Part shown: positions 7,092-14,597 of the stretch, in pieces
Numbering within the stretch: the stretch's first letter is position 1
Layout: every line of letters starts with the position of its first letter
Assembly (NCBI GenBank): GCA_040905285.1
Contig: JBBDRV010000194.1
Location: forward strand, 1 to 22,039
From: JBBDRV01 sp040905285
GTDB lineage: Bacteria; Bacteroidota; Rhodothermia; Balneolales; Balneolaceae
Reading direction: 5' to 3'
DNA: 22,039 bases
Notes under the pieces: generated by a model
What the model saw: only the letters and a program-made list of their open reading frames with translations
Databases searched by the model: none
What the model was told of the DNA's origin: nothing
Program-made: the position numbers and the translations under genes

Positions 7092-8243
7092 TTGTATAAA
7101 CAGAAAAAGATCTCTTCACAAAACGATCTAACCATAAAAGATGCCCTGATTCTGATCGTAGATGACGCCCCTGAGAATATACAGCTGCTGTCCAGGCTGC
7201 TGAGCAAACGGGATTATCGTATCGCGGTTGCCTCTGATGGAGAGAAAGGGATCAGTACTGCACGGAAGGTTAACCCTGATTTGATTTTGCTGGATATCAT
7301 AATGCCCGATATCAACGGCTACAGTATTTGCAGGAAGTTGAAAGAGGATCCGGATCTGTGGGAAATTCCTGTCATATTTATTTCGGGTCGTTCTGAACAA
7401 CAGGATATAATTACAGGTTTCAGACTTGGCGGGGCCGATTATATTACCAAGCCCTTTAATGCGGATGAATTATTGGCGAGAATTGAGACACATCTTAAAA
7501 TCAAGAAGTACAGGGATTTTATACTGGTTCAAAAGAGAGAACTGGAAACTCTGGTTGCCACCCAGGATAAGCTGTATTCGGTGATTGCCCATGACCTGAA
7601 AGCATCACTGGACGGGATTTTACTTCTGACAGAATATATAAAAGATGATGTGGGCAAAACATCGGAAATCGAATCCGTTCAGAAAAGTTTGACTATCATC
7701 ACGCAATCGGCCCGTTCAACAAGCCAGATGCTGGACAATCTCTTAAAGTGGTGCCGTATTCAACTGGGAGAAATCAGGCCGTCTTTCCGCACCCTTGATC
7801 TTCAGGAATGCCTGCGGAGCTGCATCAGCATTTATACATCTTATGCTGCACAAAAGGACATCGGTATAAATCTTGACTCCCGTGCCGTCACAATTTCCGG
7901 TGACCACAACATGCTGTCCGTGCTTTTCAGGAATCTGATTTCCAATGCGATTAAATATTCAAACAGGGGCGGAGATATTGTTATCGGGCTGTCGGAAATT
8001 GAGAACGAGGTACTGGTCTCGGTAATGGATGATGGTATAGGGATACCTGACGATTTGAAATCAAGACTATTTGATCCTGACGACCGGCCAACCCGCCTGG
8101 GTACAGATAAAGAACAAAGCACCGGGCTCGGATTGTTGTTGTGCAAGGATGTCGCCCGGATGCACGGAGGTGAACTGACTGTTGATTCGGAACAGGGACG
8201 AGGAGCTACCTTCCTTGTCAGGCTGCCGAAACGGGTAGAATAA
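7092..8243 (+). CDS. Hybrid histidine kinase with N-terminal receiver domain (REC-HisKA-HATPase_c)
   Basis: The 383-aa soluble kinase has no membrane segment. The receiver domain spans about residues 17-135, with Asp24-Asp25, phospho-acceptor Asp68 (LILLDIIMPDING), Ser98 and Lys120 (ITKPF). The HisKA helix carries His167 in SVIAHDLK. The ATPase domain (about 260-380) has the N box with Asn285 (NLISNAIKYS), the G1 box DDGIGIP (314-319) and the G2 box TGLGL (344-348). REC-first kinases of this layout usually take a signal from another kinase or act in two-component networks. The frame lacks an ATG at a useful place; TTG at 7092 is the best start, because an in-frame stop lies at 7041-7043 and the receiver domain begins soon after. 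There is no clear Shine-Dalgarno. It is divergent from the LuxR-type regulator. Confidence 0.92.
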   Translation: MYKQKKISSQNDLTIKDALILIVDDAPENIQLLSRLLSKRDYRIAVASDGEKGISTARKVNPDLILLDIIMPDINGYSICRKLKEDPDLWEIPVIFISGRSEQQDIITGFRLGGADYITKPFNADELLARIETHLKIKKYRDFILVQKRELETLVATQDKLYSVIAHDLKASLDGILLLTEYIKDDVGKTSEIESVQKSLTIITQSARSTSQMLDNLLKWCRIQLGEIRPSFRTLDLQECLRSCISIYTSYAAQKDIGINLDSRAVTISGDHNMLSVLFRNLISNAIKYSNRGGDIVIGLSEIENEVLVSVMDDGIGIPDDLKSRLFDPDDRPTRLGTDKEQSTGLGLLLCKDVARMHGGELTVDSEQGRGATFLVRLPKRVE

Positions 8244-8401
8244 TTTCCATCGTTTCGGGAACTGCCAACATCAGCAGCTCTCAACATCATCTTCGGTTGA
8301 CAAACCCGCAAATCTTTCTCTCTCCACCCCCGTCCGCTCCGCGACCCCGGCTTCAGGCATTCACGGGACTCTCTGAGCTGGTAAGCACCTCACGTTTTTT
8401 A

Positions 8402-8863
8402 TCACTGATGTACTTTATACGCCTTGATGGTTTCCAGGGCCTGCTTAATTCCTCTGTAATGTCTTTCAATCACATCCCTGGCTTCTGACGTGATGTCCAT
8501 ATCTTTCAGGGCGGATTCATACTCTTTCAGTGCAGACTTTTCTCCCGTTATACAAGCGTTGACGATGGCTTCCCGATCACCTGATGTGAAGGCGGATTTT
8601 ACATCTATCCATGCACGGTGGAGGCTCGCTGACGCGCTTCCCTCTTCTCTCACTTCCCCGTTCAGCAATCGGACCAGGCGCTGCAATTCCCTGATATAAC
8701 CTTCTCTTTCCTGTGCAAACTCCCTGAACTGTCTTTCCATTTCCGCGTCGTCAACATTTTCAGCTGCGTTGTTGTAACCATTTCTTCCGTCAGTGGCTAT
8801 CTGAATCAAATCATTATATTTAGAAATTCTTTCTTGCATTGTATATTCCATTATAATATGCAT
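8402..8863 (-). CDS. PA2169-type four-helix-bundle protein (DUF2383)
   Basis: The 153-aa, highly charged helical protein matches the DUF2383 pattern: an N-terminal NDLIQIATDGRNGYNNAAE helix, then REFAQEREGYIRELQRLV, then EESASASLHRAW-like and DREAIVNACITGEKSA helices, ending in a helix around VIERHYRGIKQALE. The family is ferritin-like in shape, stress-associated in many genera, and its function is unsettled. It has no signal peptide. In-frame ATGs at 8863, 8851 and 8839 compete; homologues usually begin close to the third (MQERISKYN), and none has a strong ribosome site. It is convergent with the kinase gene (158 bp apart, where I see no clear terminator) and near the catalase/SDR stress operon. 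Confidence 0.85.
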   Translation of the reverse strand: MHIIMEYTMQERISKYNDLIQIATDGRNGYNNAAENVDDAEMERQFREFAQEREGYIRELQRLVRLLNGEVREEGSASASLHRAWIDVKSAFTSGDREAIVNACITGEKSALKEYESALKDMDITSEARDVIERHYRGIKQALETIKAYKVHQ

Positions 8864-8984
8864 TTAATAAAGAATGCTTTTGATTGCATTCGGTTATAGT
8901 TTATAACTTATATATGTAATATGTTTTATTTTAAATAAATAAACATTATATAATTAATATTTCATTTTGCAGTATTTACAGGTG

Positions 8985-9018
8985 TTCCATGCCGGTGAAA
9001 ATTCCATGCCGGTGAAAA
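8985..9018. repeat. Exact 17-bp tandem duplication
   Basis: TTCCATGCCGGTGAAAA occurs back to back at 8985-9001 and 9002-9018, upstream of the four-helix membrane protein gene. The copies are identical and adjacent, which suggests a recent slippage event. Confidence 0.9.
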
Positions 9019-9111
9019 AAGGCAGACTTACAGAAGTTTCAGCGAACTTTTTAGCACTCTGATTCTGTTACTTCGTATGTCCTGTATAAACTCACTCTAA
9101 CGGAACAAAAT

Positions 9112-9537
9112 TTGGCTATTGAAAAGAAGCTTACCCAGTCGAAAATGGTCACTGCCCTTTTTTTTATCCAGGGAATCTATTATCTGATGACTGGAATTTG
9201 GCCCGTACTTGATATTGAAAGTTTTATTGCTGTTACAGGGCCAAAAATTGATATATGGCTTGTTAAAACTGTAGGTATGCTTGTTTTTATCATAGGTGCG
9301 GGGTTTATCCTGACCAGCCTGCAGAGATCTGCTACCGGAGCCATGACGGTGGTGGCCACAGCCTGTATTATCGGATTCATCGTCGTGGATGTGGGTTATG
9401 TGGTACAAGGCGTTATTCACCCGATATATCTGCTGGATGCAGTACTGCAATCCGTTTTTTTGGTGTTATGGTCCGTTGCTCTCGTCAGGGCGTTTAATTA
9501 CAGCGATTTCATGGACGGTGAGGAGAGGGCAAGTTAA
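9112..9537 (+). CDS. Small membrane protein with four predicted helices, function unknown
   Basis: The 141-aa product has four hydrophobic segments, at about residues 13-33, 45-70, 76-100 and 105-127, with short charged ends; it is probably an inner-membrane protein. I do not recognise the family. The start shown is TTG at 9112 (first in-frame stop upstream at 9052-9054); ATG at 9145 (residue 12) is the alternative and would cut only the hydrophilic tip. The stop codon lies in the first copy of a 24-bp duplication, and the gene is convergent with the SDR gene. A minus-strand frame over the same bases lacks membrane-protein or other sensible composition and was left out. Confidence 0.65.
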   Translation: MAIEKKLTQSKMVTALFFIQGIYYLMTGIWPVLDIESFIAVTGPKIDIWLVKTVGMLVFIIGAGFILTSLQRSATGAMTVVATACIIGFIVVDVGYVVQGVIHPIYLLDAVLQSVFLVLWSVALVRAFNYSDFMDGEERAS

Positions 9538-9576
9538 CCGGCTTGTGATCAGGCAAGTTAAAAAGCCTTGTGATCA
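9528..9576. repeat. 24/25-bp imperfect tandem duplication across two convergent stop codons
   Basis: Copy 1 (9528-9551) and copy 2 (9552-9576) both read GGCAAGTTAA, then 4-5 variable bases, then CTTGTGATCA. Copy 1 contains the TAA of the membrane protein gene (9535-9537), and copy 2 ends on the TGA of the minus-strand SDR gene (complement of 9574-9576). The duplication thus forms the whole spacer between two convergent genes. A weak GGCTT/AAGCC pairing could act as a shared terminator, but this is not convincing. Confidence 0.85.
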
Positions 9577-10455
9577 ACTGGAGACGGGTTCTCCACCATT
9601 GACATGAATTACCTGTCCTGATATATAGGACGCATCTTTTGAAGCGAGAAAAACATAGGCAGGACCAACCTCTGAAGGTTGTCCGGGCCTGCCCATTTTG
9701 GTTGATTTTCCAAATTTAGCGACATGTTCCTCATTGAAGCTTGCAGGAATCAACGGTGTCCAGATAGGACCCGGAGCGACTGCATTGACACGAATACCCT
9801 TCCCGGCCAGACTGTCATTCAGCGATCTTGTAAAGCCTACTATGGCTCCTTTTGTCGCTCCATAGTCAATCAGGTATTCCCGGCCCTGGTAAGCTACAAT
9901 GCTGGCGCTGTTAATGATTGAATCTCCTTCCTTCAGATAATTTAAAGCTGCTTTCGTAATGTAAAACATGGAAAGAATATTTGTCCGGAATGTTTTTTCT
10001 GCTGTACCTATATCCAGGTCCTCCAGGCCGTCATGTGTATGCTGTTCGCCTGCGTTGTTTACCAGGATGTTCAGGCCGCCAAACCTGCCGACTACCTCTT
10101 CCACACATTTTTTACAGAAATCCTGATCTCCCACATCTCCCCTGAGGAGCATACACTGCCTCCCCTCATTTTCCACAAGCCTTTCTGTTCGGCGGGCATC
10201 CTCATCCTCCTGCAGATATACGATGGCCACGTCGGCTCCTTCTCTTGCAAAATGAACGGCTGTTGACTGGCCTATTCCTGAATCCCCACCGGTAATCAAT
10301 GCAGTTTTTCCTTTTAATTTATTGCTGCCTTCATAGTCATCACGTATGATCTCCGGCCGGGGGGTCATTTCTGTTTCGCTGCCGGGGAAAGGCTGTTGCT
10401 GTTTTGGCAAATCTTCTTCTGCCAATTCTTTCTTTTTCACGTCATCAGTACTCAT
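9574..10455 (-). CDS. SDR-family oxidoreductase, YhdF/YdaD general-stress type
   Basis: The 293-aa short-chain dehydrogenase has TGGDSGIG (residues 55-62) for the dinucleotide, NNAG (133-136) and the catalytic set Ser185, Tyr198, Lys202 (YGATK). The C-terminus GQVIHVNGGEP is typical. The hydrophilic N-terminal extension (QQQPFPGSETEMTPRP) marks the group around the Bacillus general-stress proteins YhdF/YdaD, whose substrates are unclear. The start is the ATG at 10455-10453: AAAAAGG lies just upstream, and the frame further up lacks homologous sequence, so a longer 323-aa reading is rejected. It is the last gene of an operon with the catalase and the small membrane protein (14 bp upstream). 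Confidence 0.93.
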   Translation of the reverse strand: MSTDDVKKKELAEEDLPKQQQPFPGSETEMTPRPEIIRDDYEGSNKLKGKTALITGGDSGIGQSTAVHFAREGADVAIVYLQEDEDARRTERLVENEGRQCMLLRGDVGDQDFCKKCVEEVVGRFGGLNILVNNAGEQHTHDGLEDLDIGTAEKTFRTNILSMFYITKAALNYLKEGDSIINSASIVAYQGREYLIDYGATKGAIVGFTRSLNDSLAGKGIRVNAVAPGPIWTPLIPASFNEEHVAKFGKSTKMGRPGQPSEVGPAYVFLASKDASYISGQVIHVNGGEPVSS

Positions 10456-10469
10456 ATAAACCTTTTTGT

Positions 10470-10655
10470 TTATTTTATTTCTTCCACTTTGACAATGAAA
10501 GAGACGATTACAAAAACGGTCACTCCCATGACTGCGCCGACCCATAAGCCTGAATCAGCCTGATCGGCCAGCATGGACCAGCCCGAGAACAGGGTGAACA
10601 GCAGAGTCATCAGCCCGAGACTGATCAGTCTGTTTTCCATTGAAGAATATTTCAT
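10470..10655 (-). CDS. Small two-helix membrane protein
   Basis: The 61-aa product has two hydrophobic segments, about residues 10-29 and 36-55, with a short acidic loop (ADQADSG) between and a charged tail (KVEEIK). Its ATG overlaps the catalase stop by four bases (ATGA at 10655-10652), a sign of translational coupling, and the SDR gene starts 14 bp after its stop. The overlap and tight spacing make it a credible gene although I do not recognise the family. Met6 is an alternative start. Membrane location and a stress-related role are inferred from the operon. Confidence 0.7.
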   Translation of the reverse strand: MKYSSMENRLISLGLMTLLFTLFSGWSMLADQADSGLWVGAVMGVTVFVIVSFIVKVEEIK

Positions 10656-12142
10656 GCCGGTCCGCTTTCATGTATTTTCCGATTCCGGAACCGGGAGGCG
10701 GCCACTTGCTGTGCGGCATCATACGCCGCGGGATTATTACTTGCAGGATAATGAGTCTCTTTCGGCGCAGGCAGCCCCAGTCCGTCAGCTACAATGGCTG
10801 ATAATGAAAGGTCTACCTGTGAGAGCAACTCCAGCATCCGAATTCGTATTTTCGAGCGGCGAACTTTTTCCAGCTCAAAAACAAATGCATCCGCCAGATG
10901 TTTTTTTTCGGCTTTTGACTGACTGCTATAAAAGAGTGAAGCCTGGCTGAAGTGATCGAAAAAGCTCCTGCTGCGGCCCCGTATTTTTTTTCCACCGACC
11001 CGTTCGTTATACCTCTCATATTTTCTGCCGGAGGTGTCTGCCTGAAATGGAGAACCGCCACTGACTGCATACCGATTGGAGCTTGTCCCACTGCTATTGC
11101 CGGTTTGCCTTCTGTGACCGTCTTGCCGGTTGTCCTGAACAGATGCTGCAGACCTGTTTGCGGAAATTTTATGGAAACGTGGTCTGCCCAGCCGTAAAAG
11201 TTGAGTATCCGAACAGGAAAACAGCCGCCCCTGCAGTAAAGGGTCATTGGTAAAGTCGATGCCCGGCACAACATGACCCGGGTGAAATGCTGTCCGTCCT
11301 GTTCCGGCAGAGAATTTGTCAGGATTGCGGGTTAATGTCATTTTTCCGACACGTCGGACAGGCACCAATTCTTCGGGTATGAGCTTGGTCGGATCAAGCA
11401 AATCAAATGGGTACTTATGCTCATCTTTCTCCGGAATAATCTGGAGTCCCAGCTCCCATTCGGGAAATGTTCCCTCTTCGATGGCTTGCCACAGATCCTT
11501 TCGGTGATAGTCAGGATCTGTCCCGGATATTTTCCGGACCTCATCCCAGCCCATCGAATGTACTCCCAATAATGGTTTCCAGTGGAATTTCACGAAATGA
11601 GACTGACCGTTCCTGTTTATCAGACGGAATGTATTTACTCCAAATCCCTCCATCATGCGGAAACTGCGGGGAATTGAACGATCGCTCATGATCCACATAA
11701 TCATGTGCATGCTTTCAGGCGTCAGAGAGACAAAAGACCAGAAAGAGTCATGAGCTGCAACCGCCCGGGAATGATCGCTTTCATGTTCAGGCCTGATTGA
11801 CTGAACCGGATCCGGAAAATTCCCGGCATCCTGGATGAAGAAAACCGGAATGTTGTTACACACAAGATCATAATTACCCTCTTCCGTATAAAACCGGGTG
11901 GCGAATCCACTGATTTCACGGACCGGCTCCGTTGAGCCGCGGGATCCGCACACAGATGAAAAGCAAACGGAAACGGGAGTTTTTGCTCCGGCGTCGGTTA
12001 AGAATCCGGCCCTTGTATAGTTATCGAGTGACTCATACAGCTCAAAAAAACCATGGGCTTCAGCTCCCGCTGCCCCCGCGGCATGATCACTCCGCCCCGG
12101 TGCTTGATGGTCTTTGGCCATAACTAATCCGCTATATTCCAT
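10652..12142 (-). CDS. Catalase-fold protein lacking the N-terminal arm and the axial heme tyrosine
   Basis: The 496-aa frame aligns in my reading with heme catalases over most of its length: GFATRFYTEEG, NNIPVFFIQDA, AHDSFWSFVSL, MEGFGVNTFRLIN, DLLDPTKLIPEELVPV, HPGHVVPGIDFTNDPLLQGR and a C-terminal EKVRRSKIRIRM region. The R-x-x-H catalytic motif is present as RSDH (His20), but three extra residues follow before AHGFF, and the 50 or more residues that normally precede this histidine are missing. The axial-ligand motif R-x-F-x-Y-x-D reads RLFSCSD: Cys310 (codon TGT, 11213-11215) replaces Tyr. A heme-propionate arginine in VRFST is Cys60, and the GNN glycine is Cys95. Either this gene is decaying without stops or its chemistry has changed. 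Two ATGs compete: 12142 (GAGG six bases before) and 12121. Translational coupling to the next gene argues that it is still translated. Confidence 0.8.
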   Translation of the reverse strand: MEYSGLVMAKDHQAPGRSDHAAGAAGAEAHGFFELYESLDNYTRAGFLTDAGAKTPVSVCFSSVCGSRGSTEPVREISGFATRFYTEEGNYDLVCNNIPVFFIQDAGNFPDPVQSIRPEHESDHSRAVAAHDSFWSFVSLTPESMHMIMWIMSDRSIPRSFRMMEGFGVNTFRLINRNGQSHFVKFHWKPLLGVHSMGWDEVRKISGTDPDYHRKDLWQAIEEGTFPEWELGLQIIPEKDEHKYPFDLLDPTKLIPEELVPVRRVGKMTLTRNPDKFSAGTGRTAFHPGHVVPGIDFTNDPLLQGRLFSCSDTQLLRLGRPRFHKISANRSAASVQDNRQDGHRRQTGNSSGTSSNRYAVSGGSPFQADTSGRKYERYNERVGGKKIRGRSRSFFDHFSQASLFYSSQSKAEKKHLADAFVFELEKVRRSKIRIRMLELLSQVDLSLSAIVADGLGLPAPKETHYPASNNPAAYDAAQQVAASRFRNRKIHESGPA

Positions 12143-12158
12143 TAATACCCTCTTTCAT
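12132..12158 (-). CDS. Eight-codon leader frame with strong ribosome site
   Basis: On the minus strand AAGAGGTGAGC directly precedes an ATG (12158-12156) that reads MKEGINGI and stops at TAG (12134-12132). It overlaps the catalase start (12142) in another frame. It could be a leader peptide coupled to catalase translation, or the original catalase start, cut off by a frameshift. A single base change here would join it to a longer frame. Confidence 0.3.
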   Translation of the reverse strand: MKEGINGI

Positions 12159-12201
12159 GCTCACCTCTTGATCGTTTTAATAATCCCTAATTTATTTCAG
12201 T

Positions 12202-12228
12202 CTCTTGTACTAATGCTCTTGTACTAAT
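12202..12228. repeat. 13-bp direct repeat, period 14
   Basis: CTCTTGTACTAAT occurs at 12202-12214 and 12216-12228, in the presumed catalase promoter region. Confidence 0.8.
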
Positions 12229-12495
12229 TTGCAAATATTAACAAGCAATATTTTTATATGTTTATTGCTAATAATTACACATTTTACACATTTCTTAATT
12301 ACAAAGAAAAAATTTACGTAGAATATAAATTGATTAGTATGAATATTTAAAACACAATGTTTAAACTACATAAATTATAAATTCATTATATTCTAATTTT
12401 TTGTATCAATTAATACTACAAATGTAAATTACTGAAATATCTGTTGTGCACGGAAACAATTGCAGGCTTATACGTATATAAAAAAAGACTTTGCA

Positions 12496-12511
12496 AGCCT
12501 CTCCTGAGGCT
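12496..12511 (-). terminator. Hairpin with minus-strand T-run
   Basis: AGCCTC (12496-12501) and GAGGCT (12506-12511) pair over a TCCT loop. Read on the minus strand, a seven-T run follows about eight bases later (12480-12486). Farther out TATACG (12469-12474) and CGTATA (12524-12529) are also inverted repeats. No minus-strand gene ends here, so a terminator role would need an antisense or lost transcript. It may only be a palindromic site. Confidence 0.3.
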
Positions 12512-12603
12512 CATAAAATGCTTCGTATATAATTTATATAAATAAAATATCAGTTATATATTATAAAATTTAAAATTCAATTTATTATTGTGTAATTCAA
12601 TGG

Positions 12604-12659
12604 ACCGGTAAATACATGACCTGATAAATAAGACCTGATAAATAATAACCTGTTAAATA
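12604..12659. repeat. Four-copy 12-bp direct repeat upstream of the sulfotransferase
   Basis: ACCTGATAAATA occurs exactly at 12619-12630 and 12633-12644, as ACCTGTTAAATA at 12648-12659 and as a weaker ACCGGTAAATA at 12604-12614. Spacings of 14-15 bp repeat the motif about every one and a half helical turns, ending 17 bp before the sulfotransferase ATG. Stops fall in the repeats in more than one frame, so they are not coding. Binding-site array and slippage are both possible. Confidence 0.75.
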
Positions 12660-12676
12660 AATAGTGAAACCTAAAA

Positions 12677-13441
12677 ATGGCTCAAGAGACGAACAACGTA
12701 AAAGAGACAATCGTGACAAACCATCGCAGCCTGCTTTTGCCGGAACTGAGCCGGAATAATAAAAATGGCATGGCTCCATCATCAAGTTTTTTCAGAGGGT
12801 TGTACAGACGCTTTACCAGGAGAATTGATCAAAAAGTATTTGTCATCGGTTTTCACAAGACAGGAACCACATCCCTTGCAAAGGCACTGGCAATTTTAGG
12901 ATACAGAGTTTGTGGATTTATCAGCCCCGAAAATGAAATCGATTCCCCTCATTATACAAGGGAGGAGCTGTTCCGGTTGACCCTGCCTCTTTTTCATCAA
13001 TATGACGCATTTGAAGATACACCGTGGTTTATCTTTTACAGGGAATTGCTTAAAGCATTTCCGCGGGGAAGGTTCATTTTAACTGTTCGCGACTCCGAAA
13101 AATGGTACAAAAGTATGACCAAACATTTCGGCGGGTATGACAGGGAGAGTTTTCGCTGGATTTACGAGGGTTATGGAGATCCTCTTGATAATAAAAAATT
13201 ATACATCAGTAAATACAGGCAGCACAACAGGGATGTACAAAACTACTTCAGAGAAAAGGACAAGGATCTGCTGGTCATGTCCATGCCACAGGATTTTAAC
13301 TGGGAAATACTGTGTGGCTACCTGGAATGCAGCCCGCCCTTCGGATCTTTTCCGCATGCTAATACCGCTTCATCAAGAGATTCTGTCAAAAGAAAAATGA
13401 TTGATCTGATGAAGCATAAATACTATAGGTACAACAGTTAA
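12677..13441 (+). CDS. Sulfotransferase family protein (Sulfotransfer_4-like)
   Basis: The 254-aa cytoplasmic enzyme probably moves a sulfonate group from PAPS to an acceptor. The 5'-phosphosulfate loop is IGFHKTGTTSL (residues 57-67) after a hydrophobic strand, and the 3'-phosphate site is the ILTVRDSEKWYKSM segment (about 134-147). The ending WEILCGYLECSPPFGSFPHAN closely resembles the C-terminus of the Sulfotransfer_4 family (PF17784), from memory. The first 50 residues are variable and basic. The GT4 gene begins 42 bp downstream, so the two probably form an operon in which a cell-surface glycan or glycolipid is assembled and sulfated; the acceptor cannot be deduced. The ATG at 12677 has no strong ribosome site. 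Confidence 0.87.
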   Translation: MAQETNNVKETIVTNHRSLLLPELSRNNKNGMAPSSSFFRGLYRRFTRRIDQKVFVIGFHKTGTTSLAKALAILGYRVCGFISPENEIDSPHYTREELFRLTLPLFHQYDAFEDTPWFIFYRELLKAFPRGRFILTVRDSEKWYKSMTKHFGGYDRESFRWIYEGYGDPLDNKKLYISKYRQHNRDVQNYFREKDKDLLVMSMPQDFNWEILCGYLECSPPFGSFPHANTASSRDSVKRKMIDLMKHKYYRYNS

Positions 13442-13483
13442 ATAGCTTAAATTAACAGGATTTGTCATAATCTATAAAGTGTC

Positions 13484-14581
13484 ATGAAAACACTTTTTAT
13501 CATATCCAAAGGAATGGATAAAATGTCGGACGATTTCATACGTCAGAATGAAGTGAATGATATAGCTCCGCGAACAACCCTGATGGAAAGAGAACTGAAT
13601 ACCCGTCTGCTCGATGAACGGTATCTGAATAACATCAGCGGGTACAGGAGATTCCTCTACAGATGGCTGCCGACAGATCTTGCCCAGTTGTTGGAAGCCT
13701 GCCTTATCCATAAACAGTATGATGCGGTTATCTCTTATTATGAGCGGGTAGGGCTGCCTTTTGCCTATCTGCAAAAAATACTGGGTTCTACCACCCCGCA
13801 TGTCCTGTTAACCACCTGGTTCAGCTCAAGCCAAAAAAGTTGGTTCCTGAAACGGGTTAAAAATCACCTTTCAAAAATTATCACATGGTCGTCAAGTCAG
13901 TATCATTTCGGTGTTAACCAGCTGGATATACCGCCGGCAAAAATAAGACTGATAAAGCGCGGAACTGACCAGAGTTTCTGGAGGCCAATGAAGGTCTCGA
14001 CCGATCTGATATGTTCAGCCGGTATGGAAATGCGGGATTACCCGACACTGATCAAAGCAATGAGTCCTCTGGATATTCCCTGCCATATAGCAACAGGTGA
14101 GGCACGCGGCAAACTTTTTGATACTGTCAAAAACCTGTACGAACTGGAAAATATACCCTCCAATATAACGATAGGCGAGAAGGATCCTGTGGGGCTGAGG
14201 CAGCTGTATGCAAGATCAAGATTTGTCGTTGTCCCGCTGTTACCGACGGATACCGATAACGGGTTGACAGTCATTCTGGAAGCAATGGCTATGGGAAAAC
14301 CGGTGATTTGTTCCAGTGTGGAGGGACAAATAGATGTGATCCGCGACGGCATTACCGGAATATATGTTCCGCAGGGAGATCCGGATGCTTTGCGGAAAGC
14401 TATTCTGCATTTGTGGAATCATCCCGAACAGGCTGAACAGATGGGGAAAGCAGCGCGGGAATATATTGAAAGAAATCACAGCCTGGAGCAATTTGTAATG
14501 GCTGTCAAGAGTGAAGTAGACAGTGTGCTGCTGAATCCCGTATTTGAAAAGGCGGTTTCAGGCGCGGATTTGCCAGGGTAA
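13484..14581 (+). CDS. GT4-family glycosyltransferase
   Basis: The 365-aa protein has the two-domain layout of GT-B enzymes. The C-terminal donor domain is clear: ICSAGMEMRDYPTLIKA (about 180), then the VVPLLPTDTDNGLTVILEAMAMGKPVI stretch with Glu266, and the DGITGIYVPQGDPDALRKAI tail. In the E-x7-E motif of retaining GT4 enzymes the second Glu is Glu266, but the first position is Asp258, a conservative change. The N-terminal acceptor domain is diverged and less recognisable. No signal peptide is seen. It probably works with the sulfotransferase 42 bp upstream. The stop codon lies in the first copy of an exact 14-bp duplication. Donor and acceptor sugars are unknown. Confidence 0.9.
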   Translation: MKTLFIISKGMDKMSDDFIRQNEVNDIAPRTTLMERELNTRLLDERYLNNISGYRRFLYRWLPTDLAQLLEACLIHKQYDAVISYYERVGLPFAYLQKILGSTTPHVLLTTWFSSSQKSWFLKRVKNHLSKIITWSSSQYHFGVNQLDIPPAKIRLIKRGTDQSFWRPMKVSTDLICSAGMEMRDYPTLIKAMSPLDIPCHIATGEARGKLFDTVKNLYELENIPSNITIGEKDPVGLRQLYARSRFVVVPLLPTDTDNGLTVILEAMAMGKPVICSSVEGQIDVIRDGITGIYVPQGDPDALRKAILHLWNHPEQAEQMGKAAREYIERNHSLEQFVMAVKSEVDSVLLNPVFEKAVSGADLPG

Positions 14582-14597
14582 AATTGCCAGGGTAAAA
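14570..14597. repeat. Exact 14-bp tandem duplication spanning a stop codon
   Basis: TTGCCAGGGTAAAA is repeated back to back at 14570-14583 and 14584-14597. The first copy carries the glycosyltransferase TAA (14579-14581); the second repeats the same end downstream. Confidence 0.92.

Larger units (their letters stand above)
12143..12676. other. AT-rich divergent intergenic region
   Basis: The 534 bp between the divergent catalase and sulfotransferase genes are very AT-rich, with no gene-like frame apart from the eight-codon leader. They hold the 13-bp duplication at 12202-12228, a hairpin at 12496-12511 and a four-copy repeat at 12604-12659, each listed separately. Promoters for both operons must lie here, but no clear -35/-10 pair was assigned. 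Confidence 0.5.

Noticed and set aside
9097..9450. Minus-strand 117-codon frame over the four-helix membrane protein
   Set aside because: Composition (many His, Asn, Tyr) is that of an antisense shadow; the plus-strand frame has four clean hydrophobic segments.
10456..10545. Longer 323-aa reading of the SDR
   Set aside because: The extra residues are the overlapping small membrane protein gene read in another frame; the ATG at 10455 has a good AAGG ribosome site and the family's normal beginning.
10813..11274. Second frame within the catalase C-terminal half as evidence of a frameshift
   Set aside because: The catalase frame itself keeps QDGHRRQ, SGGSPFQAD and the later helices, so no frameshift is needed; the other frame is a shadow.
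12604..12659. CRISPR-like array
   Set aside because: Repeats are only 12 bp with 2-3 bp between them; there are no spacers and no cas genes.
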